64,000 bases of DNA, taken from NCBI GenBank assembly GCA_002368175.1, contig AP018172.1:1-64000 (forward strand). Reading direction: 5' to 3'. Under the pieces are notes generated by a model. The model ran no database searches. It was given only the letters and a program-made list of their open reading frames with translations, and was not told the origin of the DNA. Below, piece by piece: positions 1 to 9,243 of the stretch; positions within the stretch are counted from its first letter, which is position 1, and every line of letters begins with the position of its first letter. A program made the translations under genes and the position numbers. This DNA comes from Calothrix sp. NIES-2098 (GTDB taxonomy: Bacteria > Cyanobacteriota > Cyanobacteriia > Cyanobacteriales > Nostocaceae).

Positions 1-164
1 AGGCTTTAACTTCTAATGCAACCCCTGGTAAACAGAAGGCACCATTAATTATGCCTGCGACAGGTTGGGTATTTAATAACGGCGAAGTCACGTTGATATC
101 TCATACCCCGAAATCTTCTGCTGCTTGGGTGAATTCCTCTAACTGTGCTGCTAAAAGCCAATGA
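1..164 (+). CDS. Filamentous hemagglutinin-like TPS exoprotein, C-terminal end only
   Basis: Only the last 54 codons lie in the window, read from base 3 to a TGA at 162-164. They encode the same C-terminal block as the complete TpsA gene that follows: a MPATGWVFNNGEVTLIS stretch and a closing SSNC cysteine. Over bases 44-147 the DNA differs from bases 3697-3800 at only three positions, so the two genes are recent tandem paralogues or are kept alike by gene conversion. The product should be a secreted beta-helical adhesin-type exoprotein. Nothing can be said about its N-terminus. Confidence 0.8.
   Translation, partial: ALTSNATPGKQKAPLIMPATGWVFNNGEVTLISHTPKSSAAWVNSSNCAAKSQ
44..147 (+). repeat. 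Direct repeat copy A (3' end of tandem adhesin genes)
   Basis: This 104-bp stretch matches 3697-3800 without gaps and with three substitutions. It covers the conserved C-terminal module of the two TpsA paralogues. Confidence 0.85.
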
Positions 165-325
165 CAGTAAGTAGTCAGGGCTAAAGTCTAATAAAAAATC
201 ACAATCCTCGCCATTTGCCCTAGGGATGAGTAGAATGTTGGATACTTTTTATCCAAAAAATTACTTAGTTTATAGATTAAGTTCGTATAAATAAGCCAAG
301 GTAAGACTTCCGTCACAATACTGAG

Positions 326-3300
326 ATGATTCGAGCTAATCGGCAAAAGTTATGGCACTTGAGATTGGTAATTATATTAGCAATGACTACCGCATTGACA
401 AATTCTGCACGCGCTCAAATTGTTCCAGATGGCACATTAGGAGCAGAAAGTACAATACTCACACCAAATACTAACGTTCAGGGATTACCTGCAAGCTTAA
501 TTGAAGGCGGTGCTACCAGAGGTGTCAATTTATTCCAGAGTTTTTTACAATTCAACGTTGGTGATGGACAAAGAGTTTACTTTGCTAATCCCGCAGGTAT
601 TGAAAACATCTTCACTCGCGTCACAGGTAGCGACCCCTCCAAGATTTTCGGGACTTTAGGTGTGGATGGGAGGGCAAATCTGTTCTTCCTCAATCCCAAT
701 GGTATTATTTTCGGTTCCAATGCCCGCTTAGATGTTGCAGGTTCGTTTCTGGCGACGACAGCCAATAGCTTTGTCTTTGACAATGGCTTGAAGTTTAGCG
801 CTACAAATCCTGAAACAGCCCCATTACTCACAGTCAGTTTGCGTCCGGGGTTGCAGTTTGGCGCAAGTCAGTCGGGAAGTATTAGCAATACCGGAGATTT
901 AAACGTTGGACAAGATTTGACTCTGGTAGGTAGCAATCTCGATTTACAAGGTAATTTACAGGCGGGTAGAGATGTAACTCTTGAATCTCCTGGTGATATT
1001 TATTTAAATAATATAAAAGTTTCTACTAATTCTAATAATAATGACTTTAGCCGCATCAGCATCAACTCTACTGGTGGTTCTGTCTACTTAAATGGCTCTA
1101 ATTTAAATATTAGTAATATTAGCTCCAGCTATGCAGGAGATATCACTATTAATGCACGTCAAGAAATCCGAATTGAGAATGCAAGCAAAATCTCTAGTGC
1201 CGGAAATCTTGGCGAAATATTTATTGGAACATCAGAATATGCAGATTTCTATCCTTCAAAAGTCACTATTGCCAACTCTCAAATAAACAATAGTAATTTT
1301 ATGGATGGTAATGATGTTGGCAATATAGTAGTTAAATCTCTGGGCGATTTATTGATAACTAACAGTAGTCTGGAAACTACAACTTACAGTTCAGGAAAGG
1401 GAGGAAACATTAATATTGAGGCTAGTTCCGTGTCTCTGAAAAATCAAAGTTCTCTATTAGCTAATACTCAAGGAACAGGAAAAGCAGGCAGTGTAACTGT
1501 TAACACAACTGGCGGTGCAGTTTCGCTTTCCGATAGTAGTATAAACACCGGTACTAATCAAATTAGCGTAGCTCTGCAAGATTTATCTAATCAAGAAGGT
1601 GCGGGTGGCGGTGATATTAATATTACAGCTGATTCGTTATTTTTAACAAACAACTCTATTTTAAATGCAAGTAGCTTGGGTTCAGGAGATAGCGGCAATG
1701 TCTCTATTACCGCAGCCAAAACAGTATCTTTTACAGACAATTCTATTTTAAATGCAAGAACTTATCTGCAAGGAAATGCAGGTAATGTCAATATCAAAGC
1801 TCAAGAACTTGCTTTTCATAATCAATCGCTAATCCAAGCCACAAGTTTTGGCAGTGGTAACGCAGGTAATTTGAATATAATTACTCAATCCTTATCTTTG
1901 AGTGACATATCAAGAATTGACGCTCAAACTTTTGGTAGTGGTCATGCAGGTAATATCAATATCAAAACGCAGTCTCTTTCCCTAACAGAGGGAGCGAGAA
2001 TTAATGCTGAAACTTTTGGTAGTGGTAAAGGTGGCAATATTACTATTAATCCTCTCAAAGATGAAGACCAAGCAACTGCTTCTGTTACTATCTCAGGTTC
2101 AGCACCTTTAATTCAAGTTTCCAGTGGATTCTCAGTGAATACTGAAAGCGAACAACCTGATGCTGGGACTGGTGGCAATATCTTGATTAAAACTGGAAAT
2201 CTAACTATTAGTGATGGTGGTGTTTTAAGCGCTCCTTCTAAAAGTAGCGGTAACGGTGGAAATATCAATATCAATGTCAATAATCTTGAGCTTACATCTG
2301 GGGGACAAATTATTACTAATGCTTATAGAAGTGGACAAGCAGGTAGTATCAAAATTAATGCAACCGATCGGATTACCATTACCGGACAAAATTATGAATA
2401 CGAGCAAAGGTTTAATAAACTGAAAAGCCAACTGGATATCCTGAAACCTATCTACGATGCTTTTCTAGTTACAAACAACCAAGAAACTAGACAAATACTC
2501 GACCCAATTACTAACTTGATTAATCACTTGAGTGCATTACTGAAAAGTCCTAGTTCCAATCAACTACTTGACGAACTGAAACAACGACTCGAACAATTTA
2601 AAAATAGCTATGATTTTATTCTAATTGCAAATAATCCACAAATTAGCTACATACTCGAACCAATTAAGAACTTAATTAATAACGTGAATGGGCTGGATCA
2701 AATTATAATTGCTGCGCAAGACCCTACTTACGCTCAACAACTCAATGAACTTAAAGCTCAACTCGATCGCCTAAGTAATAGCTACAATTTTGTTTTACCG
2801 CAAAATGATGCGGAAATTAGACGCATCCTCGGCCCGATTAATCAATATAGCGGACTGTTCGCCAACACCGAAGCAAATTCTACAGGTAATGGCGGTACGA
2901 TTGATGTTGCATCAGGGCAAGCCACAATTAAAGATAGTGCCAGAATCTCTGTAGATAGCCAAGGAACAGGTATAGCTGGAAGTATCAGCATTACATCCAA
3001 TCGTTTGACTCTGGACAATCAAGCAAAGATTACCGCCGACACCAATAGCGGTCAAGGTGGTAGCATCGCACTCAACTTGCAAGATTTATTGCTGTTTCGG
3101 CGCAAAAGTGTCGTTTCCACCACCGCAGGTAGACAAGGTGCAGGTGGCGATGGCGGTGCGATCGCAATTAACCTAGATACTAATCGCGGTTTTATTGTCT
3201 CCCCATCTGTGGAAAATAACGATATCTCTGCAAATGCGTTCTCAGGTAGCGGCGGAACTATCGAAATCAACGCCAAAGGCGTAATTGGGTTAGCAACGCT

Positions 3301-3817
3301 GACTAGACAAGAACTTGAGCAGAAATTAGGCACCACCGACCCGGAAAAACTCGACCCACAATTTCTCTCAACCAACGATATTACAGCGATTTCTCAAACC
3401 AACCCGCAGTTAAATGGCATAGTCAGCATCAGTTCGCCAGAGATTGACCCCAGCAAAGGAATAGTTTCGTTACCAATCAATGCCACCGACCCTTCGCAAC
3501 AGATAGCCCAAAGCTGTAGCGCGGTGAATGAAAAGGTTGCTAGTGCATTTGTTGATGCTGGACGTGGCGGTCTACCCCCCAAACCTGATGAATTTCTCAG
3601 CAGCGATACTGTTTGGGAAGATATCCGCATTCGGGCTAGCAATACACAGCAAACAGCTTTAACCTCTACTGTAACGCCCATTGAACGTAAGACTGCATTA
3701 ATTATGCCTGCGACAGGTTGGGTATTTAATAACGGCGAAGTCACGTTGATATCTCATACGCCCAAGTCTTCTGCTGCTTGGGTGAATTCCTCTAACTGTG
3801 TTGCTGGGAATAATTAA
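326..3817 (+). CDS. Two-partner-secretion exoprotein (TpsA, filamentous hemagglutinin N-terminal domain)
   Basis: This 1163-residue protein has a signal peptide (about 1-30, ending NSARA) and a classic TPS secretion domain (about 31-170) with the signature NPNGIIFG at 123-130. A long Gly/Asn/Ser-rich right-handed beta-helix follows, built from turns such as GSGNAGNLNI and GSGHAGNINI. The TPS domain of this family is recognised by the POTRA domains of an outer-membrane TpsB, and the matching TpsB gene is next (3938). Unusually, residues about 690-840 interrupt the helix with three charged, helix-prone repeats. The C-terminus carries two cysteines (QSCS and SSNC), which could form a disulfide anchor. 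It is probably a surface adhesin; a toxin role is not supported because no toxin domain is seen. Confidence 0.9.
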   Translation: MIRANRQKLWHLRLVIILAMTTALTNSARAQIVPDGTLGAESTILTPNTNVQGLPASLIEGGATRGVNLFQSFLQFNVGDGQRVYFANPAGIENIFTRVTGSDPSKIFGTLGVDGRANLFFLNPNGIIFGSNARLDVAGSFLATTANSFVFDNGLKFSATNPETAPLLTVSLRPGLQFGASQSGSISNTGDLNVGQDLTLVGSNLDLQGNLQAGRDVTLESPGDIYLNNIKVSTNSNNNDFSRISINSTGGSVYLNGSNLNISNISSSYAGDITINARQEIRIENASKISSAGNLGEIFIGTSEYADFYPSKVTIANSQINNSNFMDGNDVGNIVVKSLGDLLITNSSLETTTYSSGKGGNINIEASSVSLKNQSSLLANTQGTGKAGSVTVNTTGGAVSLSDSSINTGTNQISVALQDLSNQEGAGGGDINITADSLFLTNNSILNASSLGSGDSGNVSITAAKTVSFTDNSILNARTYLQGNAGNVNIKAQELAFHNQSLIQATSFGSGNAGNLNIITQSLSLSDISRIDAQTFGSGHAGNINIKTQSLSLTEGARINAETFGSGKGGNITINPLKDEDQATASVTISGSAPLIQVSSGFSVNTESEQPDAGTGGNILIKTGNLTISDGGVLSAPSKSSGNGGNININVNNLELTSGGQIITNAYRSGQAGSIKINATDRITITGQNYEYEQRFNKLKSQLDILKPIYDAFLVTNNQETRQILDPITNLINHLSALLKSPSSNQLLDELKQRLEQFKNSYDFILIANNPQISYILEPIKNLINNVNGLDQIIIAAQDPTYAQQLNELKAQLDRLSNSYNFVLPQNDAEIRRILGPINQYSGLFANTEANSTGNGGTIDVASGQATIKDSARISVDSQGTGIAGSISITSNRLTLDNQAKITADTNSGQGGSIALNLQDLLLFRRKSVVSTTAGRQGAGGDGGAIAINLDTNRGFIVSPSVENNDISANAFSGSGGTIEINAKGVIGLATLTRQELEQKLGTTDPEKLDPQFLSTNDITAISQTNPQLNGIVSISSPEIDPSKGIVSLPINATDPSQQIAQSCSAVNEKVASAFVDAGRGGLPPKPDEFLSSDTVWEDIRIRASNTQQTALTSTVTPIERKTALIMPATGWVFNNGEVTLISHTPKSSAAWVNSSNCVAGNN
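2396..2860 (+). other. Three-copy helical insert inside the adhesin beta-helix
   Basis: Residues about 691-845 contain three imperfect repeats of roughly 45-55 residues. They follow the pattern [K/E]LKxxLxxLxxxYxFxL, then a short N/Q-rich turn, then xxILxPIxxLI. Copies begin near 2408, 2569 and 2746. The amphipathic heptad-like spacing differs from the flanking beta-helix turns, which resume at the GLFANTEANSTGNGG stretch. Function unknown; it may form a protruding helical hairpin or coiled coil. Confidence 0.65.
3697..3800 (+). repeat. Direct repeat copy B (3' end of tandem adhesin genes)
   Basis: This is the second copy of the 104-bp module at 44-147. It lies at the end of the complete TpsA gene. 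Confidence 0.85.
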
Positions 3818-3869
3818 GGGTTTTAAACTAACCGCCAAGAATTATTTGCTCAGAATATCTAGCTGTGTT

Positions 3870-3888
3870 CTCTGCGCCTCTGCGTGAA
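3870..3888 (+). repeat. Dispersed CTCTGCGCCTCTGCGTGAA repeat
   Basis: This short cyanobacterial-type dispersed repeat lies between tpsA and tpsB. A close relative is at 48292-48320, and distant relatives lie at 50706-50725 and 55035-55064. Confidence 0.6.
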
Positions 3889-3937
3889 TTCCTTTTTTAA
3901 ATCTATATTCACGACTAAATAAAATAACTATATTTAT

Positions 3938-5770
3938 ATGTATTCGTCACTAAAAAACTCTACATTCCAAAGTCCCAAATTTAAAAAATCAAATTTTATA
4001 AGTTGGCTGATATTTACATTTTTTTTATTCAACTTTCTCGCCTTCAAGTCACTAGCGCAAACTCCAACTAACCCACCCGTACAAGATATAGACCGCCAAA
4101 TCGAACAACCTACTCCTCCAACGCCTACACTACCAAAACTGCCGAATCTCGACGAGTTATTTCCATCTCCACCTGTCACTACTCCCACACCTCCAACTGG
4201 CGAAACAGTTCCTAAAGATTTACCAAGAACAATTCAAGTAACTAGTTTTGATGTGATAGGTAGCACTGTATTTAATAAACAAGAATTAGATGCAGCACTC
4301 CAAGAATTTATCAATAAACCCATCTCTTTTGCTCAACTATTAGAAGCGGCAGATAAAATCACAGAACTATACGCTAAAGGTTGTCAAGCTGAAAAGAAAA
4401 ATTCCGATTTACCTTGTTACGTTAACTCCGGCGCCTACATTCCTTCAGACCAAACTTTTAAAGTCGAAGGTGGTATAGTCAAAATTCAAGTTGTAGAAGG
4501 TAGTTTAGAAAGTATTGAGATTCGCGGTACAAGAAGACTCAATCCTAACTATGTGCGAAGTCGCCTAGCTTTAGCTACAGATAAGCCTTTAAATTTAAAG
4601 AAATTACTGCAAGCTTTACAACTATTACAGTTAGATCCATTAATTAAAAATATCTCTGCGGAATTAGGTAATGGTGTTAATCCTGGTGCGAGTGTATTAT
4701 CCGTGCAAGTCGCGGAAGCAAAAACATTTAGCGCCCAAGTTAGTTTAGATAATAACCGTACACCAAGCATAGGTAGTTTTGAACGACAAATTCAACTTAA
4801 CCAAGCAAATTTATTGGGGTTGGGAGATGGATTAAGCATTGGTTATGCAAACACTGATGGAAGTAATAGTGTAGATGTCAGCTATAAATTACCCATCAAT
4901 CCTCGCAATGGCACTTTGCAATTTAATTATAGCTATGCATCCAGCAATGTAATTGAGGAACCTTTCAATATTTTAGATATTGAAGGTACTTCCCAAGAAT
5001 ACGGTGTTAGTTTTCGCCAACCATTAATACAAACTCCCACTACCGAATTTGCAGTTGGAATTAGTGCAACTCATCGAGATAGCGATGTCGGCTTTTTACA
5101 AGCACAGGTGGGAGAACGGCTTCCCTTTCCATCTGCGGGTGCAGATGCAAATGGAAAGACGAAAGCGACTATCTTGCGGTTGTTTCAAGACTGGACTCAG
5201 CGTAGTAGCAAACAAGTACTCGCGGCGCGATCGCAATTTAGTTTAGGTATAGATGCGTTAGATGCCACAATTAACGAAGATGCGCCCGATGGTCAATTTT
5301 TTACATGGCGCGGACAAGCGCAATGGGTGCGTCTGCTAGCACCAGAAACTTTATTTTTAGTACGTGCAGATATTCAATTAGCTGATAGACCCCTATTAGC
5401 CTCCGAACAGATGGGTTTGGGAGGACAAGCAACAGTTCGCGGTTATCGTCAAGACCAAATATTAGCAGATAATGGCTTTTTGGCAACTGCGGAATTGCGC
5501 TATCCAGTGTTGCGCGTACCAGAAATTCAAGGTTTACTACAAGTTACTCCATTTATTGATTTTGGTACAGCTTGGAATTTTTCCCAACCAGGGAGAACTA
5601 CTTTGAATCCTGATACTATCGCCTCAACTGGAATCGGATTGTTATGGCAACAGAACAATTTAACAGCGCGTTTTGATTGGGGTATTCCCCTCGGTATTGA
5701 TATTCCTAATAAAAATACTTGGCAAGAAAACGGACTCTATTTTTCTATTATTTATACTCAACCATTTTAG
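3938..5770 (+). CDS. ShlB/FhaC/HecB-type outer-membrane transporter (TpsB)
   Basis: This 610-residue Omp85-superfamily protein should secrete the neighbouring TpsA across the outer membrane. It has an N-terminal signal segment (hydrophobic FTFFLFNFLAF near 27-37) and a proline-rich linker (about 40-90). Two POTRA-like domains follow (about 94-260), including the GGIVKIQVVEGSLESIEIRG stretch. The rest is a 16-strand beta-barrel ending in the aromatic YFSIIYTQPF terminus expected for BAM insertion. The VRGYRQD motif of the barrel, which matches the conserved VRGY of this family, lies near residue 500. It sits 120 bp after tpsA and 44 bp before the CHAT gene, forming a TPS operon. Confidence 0.93.
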   Translation: MYSSLKNSTFQSPKFKKSNFISWLIFTFFLFNFLAFKSLAQTPTNPPVQDIDRQIEQPTPPTPTLPKLPNLDELFPSPPVTTPTPPTGETVPKDLPRTIQVTSFDVIGSTVFNKQELDAALQEFINKPISFAQLLEAADKITELYAKGCQAEKKNSDLPCYVNSGAYIPSDQTFKVEGGIVKIQVVEGSLESIEIRGTRRLNPNYVRSRLALATDKPLNLKKLLQALQLLQLDPLIKNISAELGNGVNPGASVLSVQVAEAKTFSAQVSLDNNRTPSIGSFERQIQLNQANLLGLGDGLSIGYANTDGSNSVDVSYKLPINPRNGTLQFNYSYASSNVIEEPFNILDIEGTSQEYGVSFRQPLIQTPTTEFAVGISATHRDSDVGFLQAQVGERLPFPSAGADANGKTKATILRLFQDWTQRSSKQVLAARSQFSLGIDALDATINEDAPDGQFFTWRGQAQWVRLLAPETLFLVRADIQLADRPLLASEQMGLGGQATVRGYRQDQILADNGFLATAELRYPVLRVPEIQGLLQVTPFIDFGTAWNFSQPGRTTLNPDTIASTGIGLLWQQNNLTARFDWGIPLGIDIPNKNTWQENGLYFSIIYTQPF

Positions 5771-5814
5771 TTAATAGTCATTGTCTCCTGCCTTATCCAC
5801 CTACTTAATTATTT

Positions 5815-8538
5815 ATGTCTATAATTTTACTTCTCGCCACCTTATCTCTAAATCCTGCTGTCAATTTAATTAACCAAAGTTCTCCCTTAGTTGCAGCCAT
5901 TAACCCCCAGGTATCACAGACTCAAACTGCAAATGCTAAGGAATTATTAGATCGAGGTTTAATAGCATACCAAAAAGAACAATATTCTCCAGCACTCAAG
6001 ATTTTCCAACAGGCGAATGAATCGTTTCAAGCTACAGGAGATAAACTTAATCAAGCGCTGATATTGAATTATCTTTCCTTAACTTATCAACAGTTAGGAA
6101 AATTAGCTGATGCTCAACACGCTACAGAGCAAAGTTTGCAGTTATTAAATAGCAAAAGTAATAGCAAAGATTATTTATCGATTCGTGCCCAAGCACTTAA
6201 TACTCAAGGCCAGTTACAACTAGCAAGGGGAGAAACAGAAAAAGCTTTAAATAGCTGGCAAGAGGCAACAGCTACTTACAGTAAAATTGGTGATGAATCA
6301 GGTAAAATTGGTAGCAAAATCAATCAAGCTCAAGCACTACAAACATTAGGGCTTTACCGTCGCGCTACTAATATTTTAGAGGAAATTAAGCTGACTTTAG
6401 ATAAACAACCAGACTCTCTATTGAAAGTAACTGGATTTCTTAGTCTGGGTAATAGCTTACGTGTGGTTGGAGATGTCGATAAATCTCGGCAAATATTAGA
6501 GAAAAGTTGTCAGATACAAGCAAAAATATCGCAAGCTGAAGAAGTTTGTAATTTAAAGTTAAGTTTAGGTAACAAAGCCCAAGTAGAACCAAACATCGAA
6601 CAAGATAGATTAGGAGAAATTCTTTTAAGTTTGGGGAATACTGCCCAGGAACAGCAAAACATCGAAGAAGCAATACAGTTTTATGAACGCGCTGCTAGTA
6701 TTTCTCAAAAGCCAACAACACAGTTACCAGCACAATTAAATCAATTACGGCTATTAGTTCAGTCTTTATCAACAGAGTCAATAACGCCAGCTTTGTCACA
6801 AGATATTCTCTCTAAAATTGCCAATTTATCAACAAAGCTTGAGAGTTTACCTGCCAGCCGTAGTAGTGTTTATGCTCGAATTAACTTTGCCCAAACTCTA
6901 GTTAAGTTAACAAAAACAGGTGTGTTAGCAGAGGAAAATATTGCTCAAGATACCTGCACAGCTTCCAATTCTCTCTGTACGGCTGCTAAAGTTGTCGCTA
7001 CAGGTTTTCAGCAAGCTAAAAATCTCGAAGATGTACGCGCCCAAGCCTATGCTTTAGGTACTTTGGGAAGTTTGTACGAACAAACTCAACAATGGTCGGA
7101 AGCTCAAACTTTGACTCAACAAGCGCTAAAATTAGCAGAGGGTATTCAAGCACGAGATATAGCTTATCGTTGGCAATGGCAGTTAGGACGAATTCTCAGT
7201 GCGGATGGTAATACTCAAGGTAATGAGTTAGGTGCCATTGCAGCTTATGATAAAGCAGTCAAGAATTTAAAATCTATCCGTCGCGATTTAGTTACTGTTA
7301 ATCGCGATGCCCAATTTTCTTTTCGGGATGAAGTAGAACCAGTCTATCGAGAATATGTGAGTTTGCTATTACCAAAAACTGGGGAACCTACTACTGAAAA
7401 TTTAGATAAAGCTAGAAAAGTTATTGAATCGTTACAGTTAGCAGAATTAGATAACTTTTTTCGCAGAGCTTGTGTAGACGCTAAACCCGTACAAATTGAT
7501 GAAATCGATCGGCAGAAACAAACAGCTGTAATTTATCCTGTGGTTTTGAGCGATCGCTTATCTATTATTCTCTCATTACCGCATCAGCAAAACAATAAAT
7601 CCCTGAAATTACATACAGTTATTCTGCCTAAAAATGCATTTGAAGAAAAAATTAAAGAACTGCATAGAAAAATATTTTTTAGAAGTTCTCGTGACTTTCT
7701 AGAAACTTCACAGCAAGTATACGAATGGTTGATTCGCCCTATCGAATCAGATTTACAAAATAGCGGTGTGAAAAATATCGTCTTTGTTTTAGACGGAACA
7801 TTGCAGAGTATCCCAATTGCAGCACTTTACGATCGAGAGAAAAAAGAATATTTAATTGAGAAAAAATATAACATTGCTAACACACCAGGTTTAGAATTAT
7901 TACCTCCTCAGCCTTTAACAAACAAACGCTTACAAGCAGTAGTTGGTGGACTCAGTGAAGCCCGTGATAATTTTCCGGCATTACCGGGAGTAAAATATGA
8001 GCTTGAGCAAATCAAAGGTATATTTTCGACAGCCGGAAATTTTATAGATAACAATTTTACGATCAAAAAAATTGAAGAAGCTGTTAAGTCTTTTCCAGGG
8101 GGAATATTACACTTAGCAACTCATGGTAAGTTTAGTTCTAAAGCAGAAGACACGTTCATTTTGACTTGGAATCAACGGCTAAATGTTAACGATTTTAGTT
8201 CTGTATTAAAAACTCGCGAGACCAATCAACAAACTGCAATAGATTTACTTGTCTTAAGTGCTTGTGAAACAGCAGCAGGTGATAGCCGCGCTGCTTTAGG
8301 ATTAGCGGGAATTGCTGTACAGTCTGGCGCGCGCAGTACATTAGCAACTCTGTGGAGTGTGAATGATGAAGCAACTGCGGCTCTAATGATTCAGTTTTAC
8401 AAAGAAATTGCTCAGAATCAAAAAAAAGCTGAAGCTTTACGTAACGCCCAACTATTTCTACTTTCAGGACAGTTAAATCCTAAATTTAAACATCCCTATT
8501 ACTGGGCACCTTTTGTTTTAGTAGGTAATTGGCAGTAA
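5815..8538 (+). CDS. TPR-CHAT protein (caspase-like protease domain)
   Basis: In this 907-residue protein, an N-terminal hydrophobic segment (about 1-30) is followed by TPR-type helical repeats (about 40-500). The C-terminal CHAT domain (about 560-907) belongs to the caspase/gingipain-like clan CD cysteine peptidases. The catalytic dyad is visible: His770 in HLATHGKF and Cys817 in LSACETA. CHAT genes with long TPR arrays are commonly found beside TPS adhesins in filamentous cyanobacteria. The 44-bp gap to tpsB suggests co-transcription. The hydrophobic start raises the possibility of export or membrane anchoring. Substrate unknown; it could process the adhesin or act in self/non-self signalling. 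Confidence 0.9.
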   Translation: MSIILLLATLSLNPAVNLINQSSPLVAAINPQVSQTQTANAKELLDRGLIAYQKEQYSPALKIFQQANESFQATGDKLNQALILNYLSLTYQQLGKLADAQHATEQSLQLLNSKSNSKDYLSIRAQALNTQGQLQLARGETEKALNSWQEATATYSKIGDESGKIGSKINQAQALQTLGLYRRATNILEEIKLTLDKQPDSLLKVTGFLSLGNSLRVVGDVDKSRQILEKSCQIQAKISQAEEVCNLKLSLGNKAQVEPNIEQDRLGEILLSLGNTAQEQQNIEEAIQFYERAASISQKPTTQLPAQLNQLRLLVQSLSTESITPALSQDILSKIANLSTKLESLPASRSSVYARINFAQTLVKLTKTGVLAEENIAQDTCTASNSLCTAAKVVATGFQQAKNLEDVRAQAYALGTLGSLYEQTQQWSEAQTLTQQALKLAEGIQARDIAYRWQWQLGRILSADGNTQGNELGAIAAYDKAVKNLKSIRRDLVTVNRDAQFSFRDEVEPVYREYVSLLLPKTGEPTTENLDKARKVIESLQLAELDNFFRRACVDAKPVQIDEIDRQKQTAVIYPVVLSDRLSIILSLPHQQNNKSLKLHTVILPKNAFEEKIKELHRKIFFRSSRDFLETSQQVYEWLIRPIESDLQNSGVKNIVFVLDGTLQSIPIAALYDREKKEYLIEKKYNIANTPGLELLPPQPLTNKRLQAVVGGLSEARDNFPALPGVKYELEQIKGIFSTAGNFIDNNFTIKKIEEAVKSFPGGILHLATHGKFSSKAEDTFILTWNQRLNVNDFSSVLKTRETNQQTAIDLLVLSACETAAGDSRAALGLAGIAVQSGARSTLATLWSVNDEATAALMIQFYKEIAQNQKKAEALRNAQLFLLSGQLNPKFKHPYYWAPFVLVGNWQ

Positions 8539-8601
8539 TACTAGATACGATCTCATTTAATATGGGAAAATAAACAGCATAATTGGGAGGAAGCAATCGG
8601 C

Positions 8602-9153
8602 ATGAGCGTTATTACTGCCAAGTGGACGATTGACGAATATCACCGCATGATTGACGCTGGCATTTTGAGTTCGCGCAAAGTTGAATTACTTAAAGGAGAA
8701 ATTGTCGAAATGTCGCCGGAAGGGGAACCTCATGCTTATTCTAGTGATGAAGCTGGTGAGTATTTAGCAAACTTATTGAGCGAGCGTGCTAAAATTCGTC
8801 ATGCTAAACCAATTACCCTACCTAACGACTCAGAACCAGAACCAGATATTGCCATTGTTCAACGTTTAGGACGCGAGTATCGAGAGCATCATCCTTATTC
8901 AGAAAATATTTTCTGGGTGATTGAATATGCTAACTCTAGTTTAGACAAAGATCTAGAGACAAAAAGTAAAATCTATGCAGAAGCAGGAATTTTAGAATAT
9001 TGGGTTGTCAATCTTAAAAAGTTACATCTAGTAGTGTTTAGAGACATCCTAGATGGAGAGTATGCAACCAAACAAACGTTAACTTCAGGAACAATTCAAC
9101 CACTTGCATTTCCAGATATTTCTGTTGAAGTAGAAAAAATTATTAATAGGTAA
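8602..9153 (+). CDS. Uma2 family (DUF820) PD-(D/E)XK-type protein
   Basis: This 183-residue member of the Uma2 family is hugely expanded in cyanobacteria and related to PD-(D/E)XK endonucleases. The family core is visible: EPEPDIAIV (about 73-81), then VIEYANSSLDKDLETKSK and the YAEAGILEYWVVNL block (about 125-148). A GGGAGGA-like ribosome site precedes the start (about 8586-8591). DNA cleavage is predicted from the fold; the biological role is unknown. It stands alone, downstream of the CHAT gene. Confidence 0.85.
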   Translation: MSVITAKWTIDEYHRMIDAGILSSRKVELLKGEIVEMSPEGEPHAYSSDEAGEYLANLLSERAKIRHAKPITLPNDSEPEPDIAIVQRLGREYREHHPYSENIFWVIEYANSSLDKDLETKSKIYAEAGILEYWVVNLKKLHLVVFRDILDGEYATKQTLTSGTIQPLAFPDISVEVEKIINR

Positions 9154-9181
9154 TTACGAATTGCCAATTAGTAATTAATTT

Positions 9182-9202
9182 AGGACTTACGCAATTGGCA
9201 CA
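9182..9202 (+). repeat. Left terminal inverted repeat of the IS
   Basis: This is the reverse complement of 10409-10429 with one mismatch. Confidence 0.85.
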
Positions 9203-9243
9203 AATAGCAGGCAGGGCAAAGCCCTGACACGCGACAATATAAA

